This document shows, one piece after another, positions 26,513 to 33,525 of a stretch of DNA of 34,112 nt. The stretch is from Bartonella sp. AU18XJBT. GTDB lineage: Bacteria; Pseudomonadota; Alphaproteobacteria; Rhizobiales; Rhizobiaceae. Under the pieces are notes generated by a model. That model worked only from the letters and a program-made list of their open reading frames with translations. It was not told the DNA's origin and ran no database searches. The stretch spans positions 1 through 34,112 of the forward strand of contig NZ_JAQITE010000020.1 of NCBI RefSeq assembly GCF_028618595.1, read 5' to 3'. The position numbers were made by a program, and so were the translations under genes. Numbering within the stretch: the first letter of the stretch is position 1; each line of letters begins with the position of its first letter.

Positions 26513-27178
26513 ATGGCACGGAAAATAAGTAAAGACTGTTTATACTGTTTAAAAAAGTGGGAAGGTTTGCGCTTGCAGGCTTATCAAGATACTTCTGGCA
26601 TATGGACGATTGGTTATGGTCATACGAAAAAAGCCGGTCAACCAACAGTTGTTGAGGGTATGGTGATTACGGAAAAAAAAGCCGAAACCATGCTTTTAGC
26701 AGATTTGCAGCAATATGAGAGAGCGGTAGAAAAAGCAGTTTGTGTGAATTTAAGCGATGAACAGTTTGGCGCTCTTGTTTCCTTTTGTTATAATGTGGGT
26801 ATTGCAGCTTTCCAAAACTCTACATTGCTTAAAAGGCTTAATCGGGGGGATTATGAAGCCGTTCCCTTCGAATTACAAAAATGGACTAAAGCGGGAGGCA
26901 AACGTTTACAAGGTCTTGTACACCGGCGTGTAGCAGAGGCAGGGCTGTGGGCGAAAGGGGCTTATGTTTCTTCTAATTATCAAACAGTAGAAATGAACCA
27001 ACCAACAGGGTTTCTTAAAGCAGAAGCATTGGCACCCATTATTGGTTCGTTCTCAGGTCTTGGTGGATTTTTAGCGGGCAATGGACCCATTCAATGGGCA
27101 TTAGCCGCTGTTATGATTTTAGCGGCATGTACGGGCATTTTCTTTGTTGCTAAACGCTTTCAGGAGCACCGCCTATGA
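26513..27178 (+). CDS. Endolysin, glycoside hydrolase family 24 lysozyme with C-terminal membrane helix
   Basis: The 221-aa protein carries the T4/P22 lysozyme triad in canonical spacing: Glu17 (KKWEGLRLQAYQDTSG), Asp26 and Thr32 (WTIGYGHT). Helical segments with SDEQFGALVSFCYNVG and LQGLVHRRVAEAGLW complete the domain by about residue 155. It cleaves peptidoglycan glycan strands at lysis. A hydrophobic segment (about 192-214, WALAAVMILAACTGIFFVA) near the C-terminus would anchor it in the inner membrane, which is unusual for a canonical lysozyme. AAGGTGA precedes the ATG, and the stop overlaps the spanin start by ATGA. Confidence 0.92.
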   Translation: MARKISKDCLYCLKKWEGLRLQAYQDTSGIWTIGYGHTKKAGQPTVVEGMVITEKKAETMLLADLQQYERAVEKAVCVNLSDEQFGALVSFCYNVGIAAFQNSTLLKRLNRGDYEAVPFELQKWTKAGGKRLQGLVHRRVAEAGLWAKGAYVSSNYQTVEMNQPTGFLKAEALAPIIGSFSGLGGFLAGNGPIQWALAAVMILAACTGIFFVAKRFQEHRL

Positions 27179-27402
27179 TCTTATGGATGAAAAGAAACTT
27201 GATGGTAACAGGTGCGGCTTTAGCCGCTTTTTTTATTGCCTTAGCAAGAGCTTTTACTCTTGGGAAAAAAGTAGAGCAACAAAAGCAAACAGAAAAAGCT
27301 TTAAAAGCAGCCACAACACGGCTGGAGGTGGAAAGTGAAATTAATCAAAAAAGTGATGCTGATGTGCGTGCTGCTCTCTCTCACTGGTTGCGCGACAAAT
27401 AA
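27175..27402 (+). CDS. Inner-membrane spanin (Rz-like)
   Basis: The 75-aa protein has a short positive N-terminus, one transmembrane helix (about 9-26, LMVTGAALAAFFIALARAF), then a charged periplasmic coiled coil (GKKVEQQKQTEKALKAATTR). This is the layout of i-spanins, which with the lipoprotein partner fuse inner and outer membranes at the end of lysis. The 3' part overlaps the o-spanin gene in another frame, the usual Rz/Rz1 arrangement. Confidence 0.8.
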   Translation: MILWMKRNLMVTGAALAAFFIALARAFTLGKKVEQQKQTEKALKAATTRLEVESEINQKSDADVRAALSHWLRDK

Positions 27403-27541
27403 ATATGCTTCTTCTTGTGTTGGTTGGTTACCTATTTATTTAAGCCGGCAAGATCTGAACACCATTAGCTCAAACTTAGCAAGAGAGATCTTAAAGCATA
27501 ACGAGCAGGGTCAACGCTTGTGTGGGTGGAAACATGGCTAG
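27335..27541 (+). CDS. Outer-membrane lipoprotein spanin (Rz1-like)
   Basis: A GTG start with GGAGGT 5-6 nt upstream gives 68 aa. The sequence has a lipoprotein signal (MKLIKKVMLMCVLLSLTGC) with lipobox LTGC and Cys at residue 19. The gene starts inside the i-spanin gene in a different frame (68-nt overlap) and is the expected partner. The mature part is about 50 residues and not especially proline-rich. Confidence 0.8.
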   Translation: MKLIKKVMLMCVLLSLTGCATNKYASSCVGWLPIYLSRQDLNTISSNLAREILKHNEQGQRLCGWKHG

Positions 27542-27752
27542 AAAAAAAACACAAGACGATATAGAGCTTACAGAAGCAGAAAAAGAAATGCTTCAAGAAA
27601 TGATACTTACCTACCAAAGTGTGAAAATGATGTCTCGCTTTATGAAATGGATAGCGTTTTTTATCTTTTTGTTGATCCTTGATTTTGCACGCCTCATGGA
27701 TGCGCTAGATAATGTCATTGCACATTTAAAGCAGTGGTTTTCAAAGAGCTGA
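27534..27752 (+). CDS. Small one-TM membrane protein, holin candidate
   Basis: The ATG at 27534 (GGTGG upstream) gives 72 aa; an upstream in-frame start at 27522 lies deeper in Rz1. A charged N-terminus (MARKKTQDDIELTEAEKEML) precedes one clear transmembrane helix (about 41-57, WIAFFIFLLILDFARL). It ends the lysis cassette and overlaps Rz1 by 8 nt. Size, topology and location suggest a holin or lysis regulator, but no holin family is recognised, and holins usually precede the endolysin. Confidence 0.5.
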   Translation: MARKKTQDDIELTEAEKEMLQEMILTYQSVKMMSRFMKWIAFFIFLLILDFARLMDALDNVIAHLKQWFSKS

Positions 27753-27763
27753 ATAACTGTCAT

Positions 27764-27791
27764 AAAAGAAAAAAATGCGTAAAATTCTTTT
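27764..27791. terminator. Weak AT hairpin between convergent phage and toxin genes
   Basis: AAAAGAA (27764-27770) pairs with TTCTTTT (27785-27791). It lies between the ends of the late operon (plus) and the toxin gene (minus). A/T-only stem, so low confidence as a bidirectional terminator. Confidence 0.3.
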
Positions 27792-27812
27792 TACTATGAA
27801 TTGAAGATCCAA

Positions 27813-28094
27813 TTATAAACGCAGTTCAGAATGGGAACCAAGTCGTAAAAGCTCTAGTGTTTTGGCATCTGGCTTTCGATAGATCAAAACTAAATCGGGC
27901 TTTATGTGACAATCACGACAATTGCGCCACCGACCTGTTAGTGCATGATCTCTCCAATGCGCCTTTAGCGGTTCATTCTCCGCTAACGCTTTGACCACAA
28001 GCAGCAAATCCTGCTCTAGTGCATTAGCATATTTACCTTTGCTTTCACGTTTGAGATCACGCCGAAACGACCGAGTATAGACAATTTCCCGCAT
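27813..28094 (-). CDS. YafQ-family mRNA interferase toxin
   Basis: The 93-aa protein matches the RelE/YafQ fold. Its His50, His63 and Asp67 (LTGRWRNCRDCHIKPDLVLI) and His88 (RLGSHSEL) line up with the catalytic residues of E. coli YafQ (His50, His63, Asp67, His87). YafQ toxins cut mRNA on the ribosome. The Trp that follows the Asp in E. coli is Leu here. The gene starts 7 nt after the antitoxin stop, a normal antitoxin-toxin operon. It probably stabilises the prophage end or tRNA-linked region. Confidence 0.88.
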   Translation of the reverse strand: MREIVYTRSFRRDLKRESKGKYANALEQDLLLVVKALAENEPLKAHWRDHALTGRWRNCRDCHIKPDLVLIYRKPDAKTLELLRLGSHSELRL

Positions 28095-28101
28095 AGCAAG
28101 C

Positions 28102-28383
28102 TTAGGTTTGCTTTTCAGATTTACGCGCTTCGGTTCTATCTGCGCGTATCATGGTTCTTAAGCCGTCTAATGATGTACGTTCGACGCGTCCCATTTCGGC
28201 ATCCTCGATAGCTTGTAATGTTTCCAGATTTGGCTGGAATAGATCAAGCGGTAATGCTCTATCTCTAGCAATGCGGGTCATAAACATGCGCACTGCATCC
28301 GATACAGTTAAACCCGTAGACTTAATAACTGCACTTGCAATTTCTTGAACTTCATCAGGTATGCGGGCTTGAATTTTTCCCAT
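28102..28383 (-). CDS. DinJ/RelB-family antitoxin
   Basis: The 93-aa protein has an N-terminal ribbon-helix-helix domain (KIQARIPDEVQEIASAVIKS, GLTVSDAVRMFMTRIARD), which binds DNA as a dimer, and a charged C-terminal tail that wraps the toxin. AGGAGA lies about 8 nt before the ATG. It precedes the toxin gene and should repress the pair through the palindrome at 28411-28425. Confidence 0.88.
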   Translation of the reverse strand: MGKIQARIPDEVQEIASAVIKSTGLTVSDAVRMFMTRIARDRALPLDLFQPNLETLQAIEDAEMGRVERTSLDGLRTMIRADRTEARKSEKQT

Positions 28384-28410
28384 TACTAAATCTCCTATTT
28401 AACCGTACTA

Positions 28411-28439
28411 CAATGTACTACATTGCAAGCTTATGTCAA
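28411..28439 (-). promoter_or_regulatory. Antitoxin-toxin promoter with overlapping operator palindrome
   Basis: On the minus strand a consensus -35 TTGACA (28439-28434) is followed, after 16 bp, by TACATT (28417-28412). The latter lies inside the perfect palindrome CAATGTA-C-TACATTG (28411-28425). A ribbon-helix-helix antitoxin bound there would block RNA polymerase, giving autoregulation. Confidence 0.65.
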
Positions 28440-28573
28440 GAGATTTATCCGTCATGCCATACAACCTTGTGTATTAAGGAGGGTAGGAAGTCAATTTTTA
28501 AAAGGAGCTAACCAAAACCTAAGAATTTCTGCTAGAATCACGAGAGAGCTTCTTTTTTAATAGGATTTTTTAG

Positions 28574-28942
28574 ATGCCAACACCATTTGGTAAAACCTTA
28601 CGCAAACTCCGCATTGATCATTCAGAACGCCTTTTAGATATGGCTAAAAAATTAGATATATCTGTAGCATTTTTATCATCTGTAGAAATTGGCAAAAAGT
28701 CTGTTCCTGTAGGACTGGAGGAAAAGGTAATTGAACTCTATGCTTTAGATCAAGAGGTAGCAGAAATTTTGAGAAGAGAATCAGATGCTTGTCGTAAAAG
28801 CTTCACTATAAAGCCTTCTAATCCGTTGAGTCGTGAAATTGTTGGCATGTTTGTTAGAAATTTACATAATCTTTCACAACAGGATTTAGCAGAATTTAAA
28901 AAATTATTAGAGAAAGTTAGCAAACAAGCATGCGCTTCGTAG
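28574..28942 (+). CDS. XRE-family helix-turn-helix regulator
   Basis: The 122-aa protein has an N-terminal Cro/C1-type helix-turn-helix (about 4-60): FGKTLRKLRIDHSERLLDMA, KKLDISVAFLSSVEIGKKSV. The C-terminal half is helical and could dimerise. TAGGA lies 9 nt before the ATG. It is transcribed away from the toxin-antitoxin operon across a 190-bp gap and ends next to tRNA-Ser. It may be a phage repressor-type or antitoxin-like regulator; no partner gene follows it. Confidence 0.8.
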   Translation: MPTPFGKTLRKLRIDHSERLLDMAKKLDISVAFLSSVEIGKKSVPVGLEEKVIELYALDQEVAEILRRESDACRKSFTIKPSNPLSREIVGMFVRNLHNLSQQDLAEFKKLLEKVSKQACAS

Positions 28943-28971
28943 AAGCATGTTCGAGAATCCTATTCCCGAAC
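28932..28971 (+). terminator. Hairpins at the end of the XRE gene
   Basis: GTTCGAGAAT (28949-28958) pairs with ATTCCCGAAC (28962-28971) with one mismatch, followed by a T-rich CTTTATTTA. A second small stem, CATGCGCTTC with GAAGCATG, spans the stop codon just before it. Confidence 0.45.
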
Positions 28972-29043
28972 CTTTATTTACGAATCCCGCACCTTGAAAA
29001 AACACACATGAAATCAATAAATTATAGCACGATAAAAGTGCTG

Positions 29044-29133
29044 TGGCGGAGGGGGTGGGATTCGAACCCACGGTACAGTCTCCTGCACGCCGGTTTTCAA
29101 GACCGGTGCCTTAAACCGCTCGGCCACCCCTCC
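29044..29133 (-). tRNA. tRNA-Ser(UGA)
   Basis: Read on the minus strand, the gene begins GGAGGGGTGGCCGAGCGG and has acceptor arms GGAGGGG and CCCCTCC. The anticodon loop CTTGAAA has anticodon TGA at 29099-29097. It has a long variable arm typical of serine tRNAs, the T-loop GTTCGAATCC, and an encoded 3' G-CCA. The total of 90 nt is normal. Its 3' end points toward the phage late region, the side on which tRNA-integrating elements normally lie. A possible promoter (TTGCAA, 17 bp, ATATCT; 29167-29139) lies directly upstream. Confidence 0.95.
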
Positions 29134-30080
29134 AAACTAGATATGCTTTCTGACAAATTTCTTGCAAAAGGTCAATCATTTTAATACGCATTTTAAAGTG
29201 TTCTTTGTAAAATTATTTAAAATAATTTTTCATAAGTTAATTCTTTGAGTGTGTTATTTAAGAGTTTCATTATTAAACATGATAGTTTTTTCTGAAAAAA
29301 TGAAAGGTAATTATGATATTTATCATTTCTTTTTCCTGTTAAAAAAATTTTACAAAGCAATATTTTTAAAGTTCTAACGATCGTTTTCGTAATAATAAGA
29401 AATATCCAGTTGAAAATGTTTGATAAATTATATCAAATTCCGGTCGTATATTTTTGTATTATTTTACCTTTCCAGATATTTATTCTATTTAGATCGTTCA
29501 TATCTGCGAAAAGAAAATGCTATTGCTCTGACAGTTTATGAGAGATAAATTTGTAAGAACGACATATATATTCAAGGAAAGTTTTTATTGAGTTTAAATA
29601 AGTACAATTCAATAAGAAAGCTCTTTAAAAGATTTTAATTTTTTAAATAAAAATATTCAGATATCTAGTGCTTCTAAAAGGTATATTGGAGGGAATAGCT
29701 GATTTGCGCTATTTGAATAAAACGTTATATAAGATTTGCATCGACAGTTTAAAACCTTTTCCAGATATGATTGGAAATAGGGTATATTTATAATGTTTTT
29801 TCTGTTGGATAAGCAAAAAGTTAATCGGAATGGAAGAAAAGATTATTGAGCAATATGCTTAGATTAATAGATAGTTTGTTAAGATATTGCATAGTTTTTC
29901 AAGAATAGAATTTAAAAACGCTAAATTATGCAAAGGAAGAAAACATAAACTTTAACAGACAAGGTTTTAAAAGCTAGTACATTTACAAGTATGTGTAAAA
30001 TAAAAAAATTATTTACAAAATAAAATGGTTGGCGTGACAGGCAAATAAAAAGCAAGTAAAATAAAATAGTTATGTCTAAT
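29134..30080. other. AT-rich gene-free stretch of about 950 bp
   Basis: I see no credible coding frame, RNA gene or repeat array on either strand. The DNA is very rich in A and T with many stops in all frames. It lies between tRNA-Ser and the second integrase and may contain that integrase's attachment site and decayed sequence. Confidence 0.6.
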
Positions 30081-30135
30081 ATGAGGGAATAGGTGAATCT
30101 TGATTCTATTGAGTTTTTTTGCCTCTATCCCTCAT
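30081..30135. terminator. Imperfect inverted repeat across the second integrase stop
   Basis: ATGAGGGAATAGG (30081-30093) pairs with CCTCTATCCCTCAT (30122-30135) with small bulges, enclosing an inner GAATC-TT-GATTC stem (30095-30106) and a run of seven T on the plus strand. The integrase stop codon lies in the right arm. It could be a terminator or part of the attachment site. Confidence 0.4.
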
Positions 30136-31168
30136 TTTTTTGGAGCTTTTTTATCGCCTCTATAGCTAACCTTTTACGGTCTGCGCTCTTTGTGTAAAGA
30201 GATGCCATAGCATTATTTGTCCAGCCAAAAATTGCTTTGAGTTGTGATACTGTTGCACCAGAGTTAGCTGCGCATGTTGCTGCTAATTTTCTCAATCCAT
30301 GCGCCGATTTTTTAATTCCAGCCGCATTACAAGCGTCTCTAAATGTATCGCCAAAGCTTTCTTTAGAGAGTTTTTGATTAGTTTTACCACAAATAAATGT
30401 TTCATCACCAATAGGACCAGTTTCAAGCGTTTTGGCTAATTCCGGTAAAATAGGAAGAAAAACATCTGTTTTAAATTGGCTCTTTTCTGTTTTGAGATGG
30501 ATGATATTATCTTTGACATCTTTCCAGCCAATGCGAACGGCATCACCACGACGCAAGCCCGTATATAAAAGAACATCAATCCAGACACGTTCATGGGTAC
30601 CATGATGCCATTTGTGATAATATTTCTCAACATCTTCTTCTGTCCAAACAGGAAAGCCGTCTTTATTTTTGGTAGATGGTCTTTTGACTCCTAAAGTTGG
30701 ATTATTTTCCAAAAGACCTTGATCAATTGCCCAATTAAACAGCCCATTAAGGGCTTTCAGAAAGTTTATAGCCATTGCTGGTGTTTCTTTACGCCGTTCA
30801 ACACCGGCTATAATATGTTTCTTTTCAATTGCTTGGTATGGAATATTTCCTATGGAGTCGCATATCTTCATAAGAATGTATTCTTTTTGTTTCTTTGTAG
30901 TATTAGAGTAGCTATGCCAATTAGAGCTGTTTAAATACTGCTTAAGCAGCCATGCAAATGACCCTTCAACAAGTTTACCTACTTTAGGTTTTGGGGGGAT
31001 GATGCCTTGTAACTCGGCAAGTGCGCTTTTATAGTTGTCAACAAACTCTTGCGTTCCATAGGTACCGCGTATTCTAATGCGTTTGCCATGACCAATACGT
31101 ACATACCATACAATTTTGCCATGTTGAGTAATTTGTTTGACAAGATGAGGAGGGCGTGGTTTAGGCAT
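30125..31168 (-). CDS. Tyrosine integrase (phage type), second element
   Basis: The ATG at 31168 (a TTG two codons earlier is less likely) gives 347 aa. A core-binding domain (about 65-155) is followed by the catalytic domain: Arg206 in LYTGLRRGDA, Lys in HLKTEKSQ, His290 and Arg293 in HGLRKLA, Trp316 in FGWTN at the third basic/aromatic position and the nucleophile Tyr325 in SLYTKSAD. The set is complete. It is unrelated in detail to the DUF4102 integrase at 7990-9156, so two different elements are present. A small gene ends 8 nt upstream and is probably cotranscribed. Confidence 0.92.
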   Translation of the reverse strand: MPKPRPPHLVKQITQHGKIVWYVRIGHGKRIRIRGTYGTQEFVDNYKSALAELQGIIPPKPKVGKLVEGSFAWLLKQYLNSSNWHSYSNTTKKQKEYILMKICDSIGNIPYQAIEKKHIIAGVERRKETPAMAINFLKALNGLFNWAIDQGLLENNPTLGVKRPSTKNKDGFPVWTEEDVEKYYHKWHHGTHERVWIDVLLYTGLRRGDAVRIGWKDVKDNIIHLKTEKSQFKTDVFLPILPELAKTLETGPIGDETFICGKTNQKLSKESFGDTFRDACNAAGIKKSAHGLRKLAATCAANSGATVSQLKAIFGWTNNAMASLYTKSADRKRLAIEAIKKLQKNEG

Positions 31169-31176
31169 AAGCAATT

Positions 31177-31395
31177 TTACATCTTAGAGAGCGCGGTTTC
31201 GTAATATTCATTCTTTGACAAATCTAAAAGTTTGTCTGGATGCGCTGCTGAATTTGGTAGTGGAATATCGGATTTGAGATAGATAAGCAGTTCACCGGTA
31301 GGTTTGATTTCTACGAGTTCACAACCTTGTTTTTTAGCTTCTCTTAAAGCGCGTGCAATGGCTGGTTGCGTTATAGCAGCTGGACGAGGCGCCAT
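31177..31395 (-). CDS. Small protein upstream of the integrase (possible excisionase-like)
   Basis: AAGGAG 6 nt before the ATG at 31395 selects a 72-aa product rather than the longer frame to 31443. It starts MAPRPAAITQPAIARALREA, which resembles a helix-turn-helix, followed by two short strands (CELVEIKPTGELLIYL). Its place directly before an integrase would suit a recombination directionality factor, but I do not recognise a family. The leader carries the conserved palindrome-containing element. Confidence 0.6.
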   Translation of the reverse strand: MAPRPAAITQPAIARALREAKKQGCELVEIKPTGELLIYLKSDIPLPNSAAHPDKLLDLSKNEYYETALSKM

Positions 31396-31404
31396 ATCTT
31401 TTCT

Positions 31405-31445
31405 CCTTACATTGAGATGCAATTCACGTGTGGCGTGAATCACGC
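31405..31445 (-). promoter_or_regulatory. Conserved leader/operator element, copy 1
   Basis: The element contains the perfect 13-bp palindrome GCGTGA-A-TCACGC (31433-31445) and about 28 further bases running into the ribosome site. It matches copy 2 (33430-33469) at about 34 of 41 positions including the palindrome. It lies directly before the integrase operon, so one regulator could control both operons. Confidence 0.7.
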
Positions 31446-31530
31446 ATTACTTGAAAGTTGTTAGGAAAGGGTGGGGGGGCTAGGAGGCATGTGAAGCACT
31501 CCAACTTTTAAAAATCTGCAAGTTTATTTT

Positions 31531-32019
31531 TTAGATGTGCTTAATTTTATATTTCCAATCTTGTAATTGTGTAAGAGCCAAGGCTATTTTTCCTCTATGA
31601 CACATACATACATTGGCTTCAAAACAGGTGATTGCAACGCGCTTTTTATTTAAAAAAATTTGATATAATTTATTTATTGCACAAGAATTATTCTTGAGAG
31701 TTGTATTTTTATAATCTTCAAAAAGGCGGTCATAATCTTGTTGTGTTTTCAAATTTCGTCGTTTTTCAGAGGCAATTCCAAATTCAGGCATATGCATATA
31801 TTCAATATCAATATTGCTTACAGCTTGCTCTAATTGTCTTTTTGAAAATCCGTGTTTTCTACTTATTGGATTTTTACGAACATCACATAAAGTTTTGATA
31901 TTGTTTTCTATGAGACAACTAAGATAATTTTCAAGGGACCTACCTTCATAGCCAATGGTAAAAAAACAAAATTCCTTATCTTTAGCAGGCTGTATGATAA
32001 TATGTTTGATGTTACACAC
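31531..32019 (-). CDS. DUF488-family protein
   Basis: The family is recognised by FFTIGYEGRSLENYLSCL near the start, CDVRKNPISRKHGFSK, and near the C-terminus CFEANVCMCHRGKIA with the conserved Cys-Glu and Cys-His-Arg. I choose the GTG at 32019 because AAGGAAA lies about 6 nt before it, giving 162 aa; the frame is open to a TTG at 32073, but that part overlaps a hairpin. The biochemical function of DUF488 is not known. It follows the exonuclease gene in a phage recombination operon, suggesting a link to DNA processing or counter-defence (inference). Confidence 0.8.
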   Translation of the reverse strand: MCNIKHIIIQPAKDKEFCFFTIGYEGRSLENYLSCLIENNIKTLCDVRKNPISRKHGFSKRQLEQAVSNIDIEYMHMPEFGIASEKRRNLKTQQDYDRLFEDYKNTTLKNNSCAINKLYQIFLNKKRVAITCFEANVCMCHRGKIALALTQLQDWKYKIKHI

Positions 32020-32043
32020 GTCTAATTTCCTTATGTAAAAGGG

Positions 32044-32083
32044 TGGGGGTGCTTGTAGATATGCGGGGAACAAAACACCCCCA
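32044..32083 (-). terminator. 8-bp-stem hairpin between exonuclease and DUF488 genes
   Basis: TGGGGGTG and CACCCCCA pair perfectly across a 24-nt loop. On the minus strand the second arm is followed by CCCTTTTAC. It may attenuate transcription into the DUF488 gene. Confidence 0.45.
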
Positions 32084-32088
32084 TAGGT

Positions 32089-32712
32089 TTAAGCAGCTTT
32101 TGTTGAGAGTTGTTTTATCTCTCGTTCTATCTCTGCTAAAAAGGCTTCAACCGCTTGATTGATCTGTTCAATTTGTTGATCATCACGGAGAACACGCTTG
32201 ACTTTCATGCGCAAGTGAAAGGATTCTCCTGCAAAACGTGGGTCATAACTTACGAAATCACACCACTTTCGTTCTGTACAAGCCATTTGGAATTGCATTT
32301 GTGCGTGATATTCTGGTTTGATTTCGTCACTTATACAAAAACGCGTATGTGTTATTGATCTCGGACATTTGACTTCGATTAAACCGTCTTCTCCAATGAG
32401 ACCATCAGGGCTAGCCCCCGCCATTTTCATTTTTGGGTGTGGAATAAACCCGCATTTTGTTATATCGGCATCATAAATGAAGCTATATTCTCTCAAGGCA
32501 TCTTCTTCATGTTCAATACCCCAACGCATATCTTCAGTTTCATAATAGGGGCTTGTTTCTCTTGTTAAGCGCTCTGTTATGAGTTTGATTTTGTAGTCTT
32601 CATATTTGCTTGTAGGCACTCCTTTTGTAGTTTTACTGAGTATGTTGTAAATGTGTGATGCGGTGACTTTTCCTAGCCTTGCTTGAAACCATTCTGCTGT
32701 TCTTTGTTCCAT
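32089..32712 (-). CDS. YqaJ-type phage recombination exonuclease
   Basis: The 207-aa protein has the lambda-exonuclease/YqaJ pattern: EWFQARLGKVTASHIYNIL, WGIEHEEDALREY, then the PD-ExK core GASPDGLIGEDGLIEVKCP (Asp, Glu and Lys metal-binding residues) and YHAQMQFQMACT. It degrades one strand of duplex ends to produce ssDNA for the annealing protein encoded just upstream. The ATG would lie one nucleotide after the restored ERF stop (TGA-G-ATG), implying translational coupling in the undamaged operon. Confidence 0.9.
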   Translation of the reverse strand: MEQRTAEWFQARLGKVTASHIYNILSKTTKGVPTSKYEDYKIKLITERLTRETSPYYETEDMRWGIEHEEDALREYSFIYDADITKCGFIPHPKMKMAGASPDGLIGEDGLIEVKCPRSITHTRFCISDEIKPEYHAQMQFQMACTERKWCDFVSYDPRFAGESFHLRMKVKRVLRDDQQIEQINQAVEAFLAEIEREIKQLSTKAA

Positions 32713-33422
32713 CTCACACCGCCGTTCTTTGTTCTTGTGGCGTTGCTATATCGGCATCTTGTATAGTAGAATCTGTTTCTACCTTTTGCTTGTTTTGTTT
32801 CTTCTTCTGCTTGGGTTTGTACTATGAGTCTTCTGATTTCATTGATCTGTTGTGGAAAAGCCTTTTTAATAGGCGGGTTTCCATCTGTATCGTTTTCTTT
32901 GCTTGAGACATTAAGAAGCATGCCTAAGAGATATCTGCGTGCGTAGGTAATTGTGGAACCAACTGATTGTATGTTATTTTTAGAGCCTGCATTGTCAATT
33001 GGAAATGTTCCTTCTGTTGATATTTCATTGCCTGAAGGATGAGACAGAGTTATTTCTATGGTAATGTTTGTTGCTGTTTGATTTTTAATACGAGCAAACA
33101 AAGCAAAGTTGTATGTTGCAAGCCCTTCCTTTACAGCATTAATGTACTGATAAAGCGTAGCGTATTTGCTGTTTGTATGGTTATTAATGGCGTTTTGTTC
33201 GATATTTTTGTATTCCATTTGCACAGCCGAAAGATCACGGACAAAGTTTTGGCGCTCTTGTCGTTCTATCTCTTGTTCTCGCAATTTGAGAAGACGCTCT
33301 AAGCGATCCATATCGACGTCACGTTCTAAGGCTTTATTTAAAATACGTTCCATGACAGTTTGTTCAACGGCTAAATGATGTGTTTCTTCAATTTCTATTA
33401 GGTTAGTGTTTTGTTCACTCAT
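32673..33422 (-). pseudogene. ERF-family ssDNA-annealing protein with frameshifted C-terminus
   Basis: The first about 210 residues are a normal ERF protein: QNFVRDLSAVQMEYKNIEQ, KYATLYQYINAVKEGL, and the signature QSVGSTITYARRYLLGMLL with KENDTDG. ERF proteins anneal ssDNA during phage recombination. After EEETKQAK the reading becomes Arg/Asn-rich and unlike the family and overlaps the exonuclease by 40 nt. Removing one A from the AAAA at 32784-32787 gives KVETDSTIQDADIATPQEQR and a TGA at 32716-32714. The core is intact, so partial function is possible. AGGA lies about 7 nt before the start. Confidence 0.85.
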
Positions 33423-33429
33423 CTTGATT

Positions 33430-33469
33430 TCCTACATTGCGCGCAATTCATCCGTGGCGTGAATCACGC
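33430..33469 (-). promoter_or_regulatory. Conserved leader/operator element, copy 2
   Basis: Second copy of the element before the integrase operon. It has the identical palindrome GCGTGA-A-TCACGC (33457-33469) and the shared tail CAATTCA and TACATTG leading to the ribosome site of the ERF gene. Confidence 0.7.
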
Positions 33470-33525
33470 TTGTGCGAGAAGGCTGGTTTGTGGGATTAGA
33501 AAGAGACCCGATTGATTATTGAATA

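Noticed and set aside
28930-29184. Open frame of 84 codons (plus strand) over the tRNA
   Set aside because: It is the antisense of tRNA-Ser with flanks; this is a known type of spurious prediction and has no ribosome site.
31453-31486. G-rich run GGGTGGGGGGG as a second G-quadruplex
   Set aside because: Only two or three usable G blocks of three occur close together, and it lies downstream of a gene end with no clear target.
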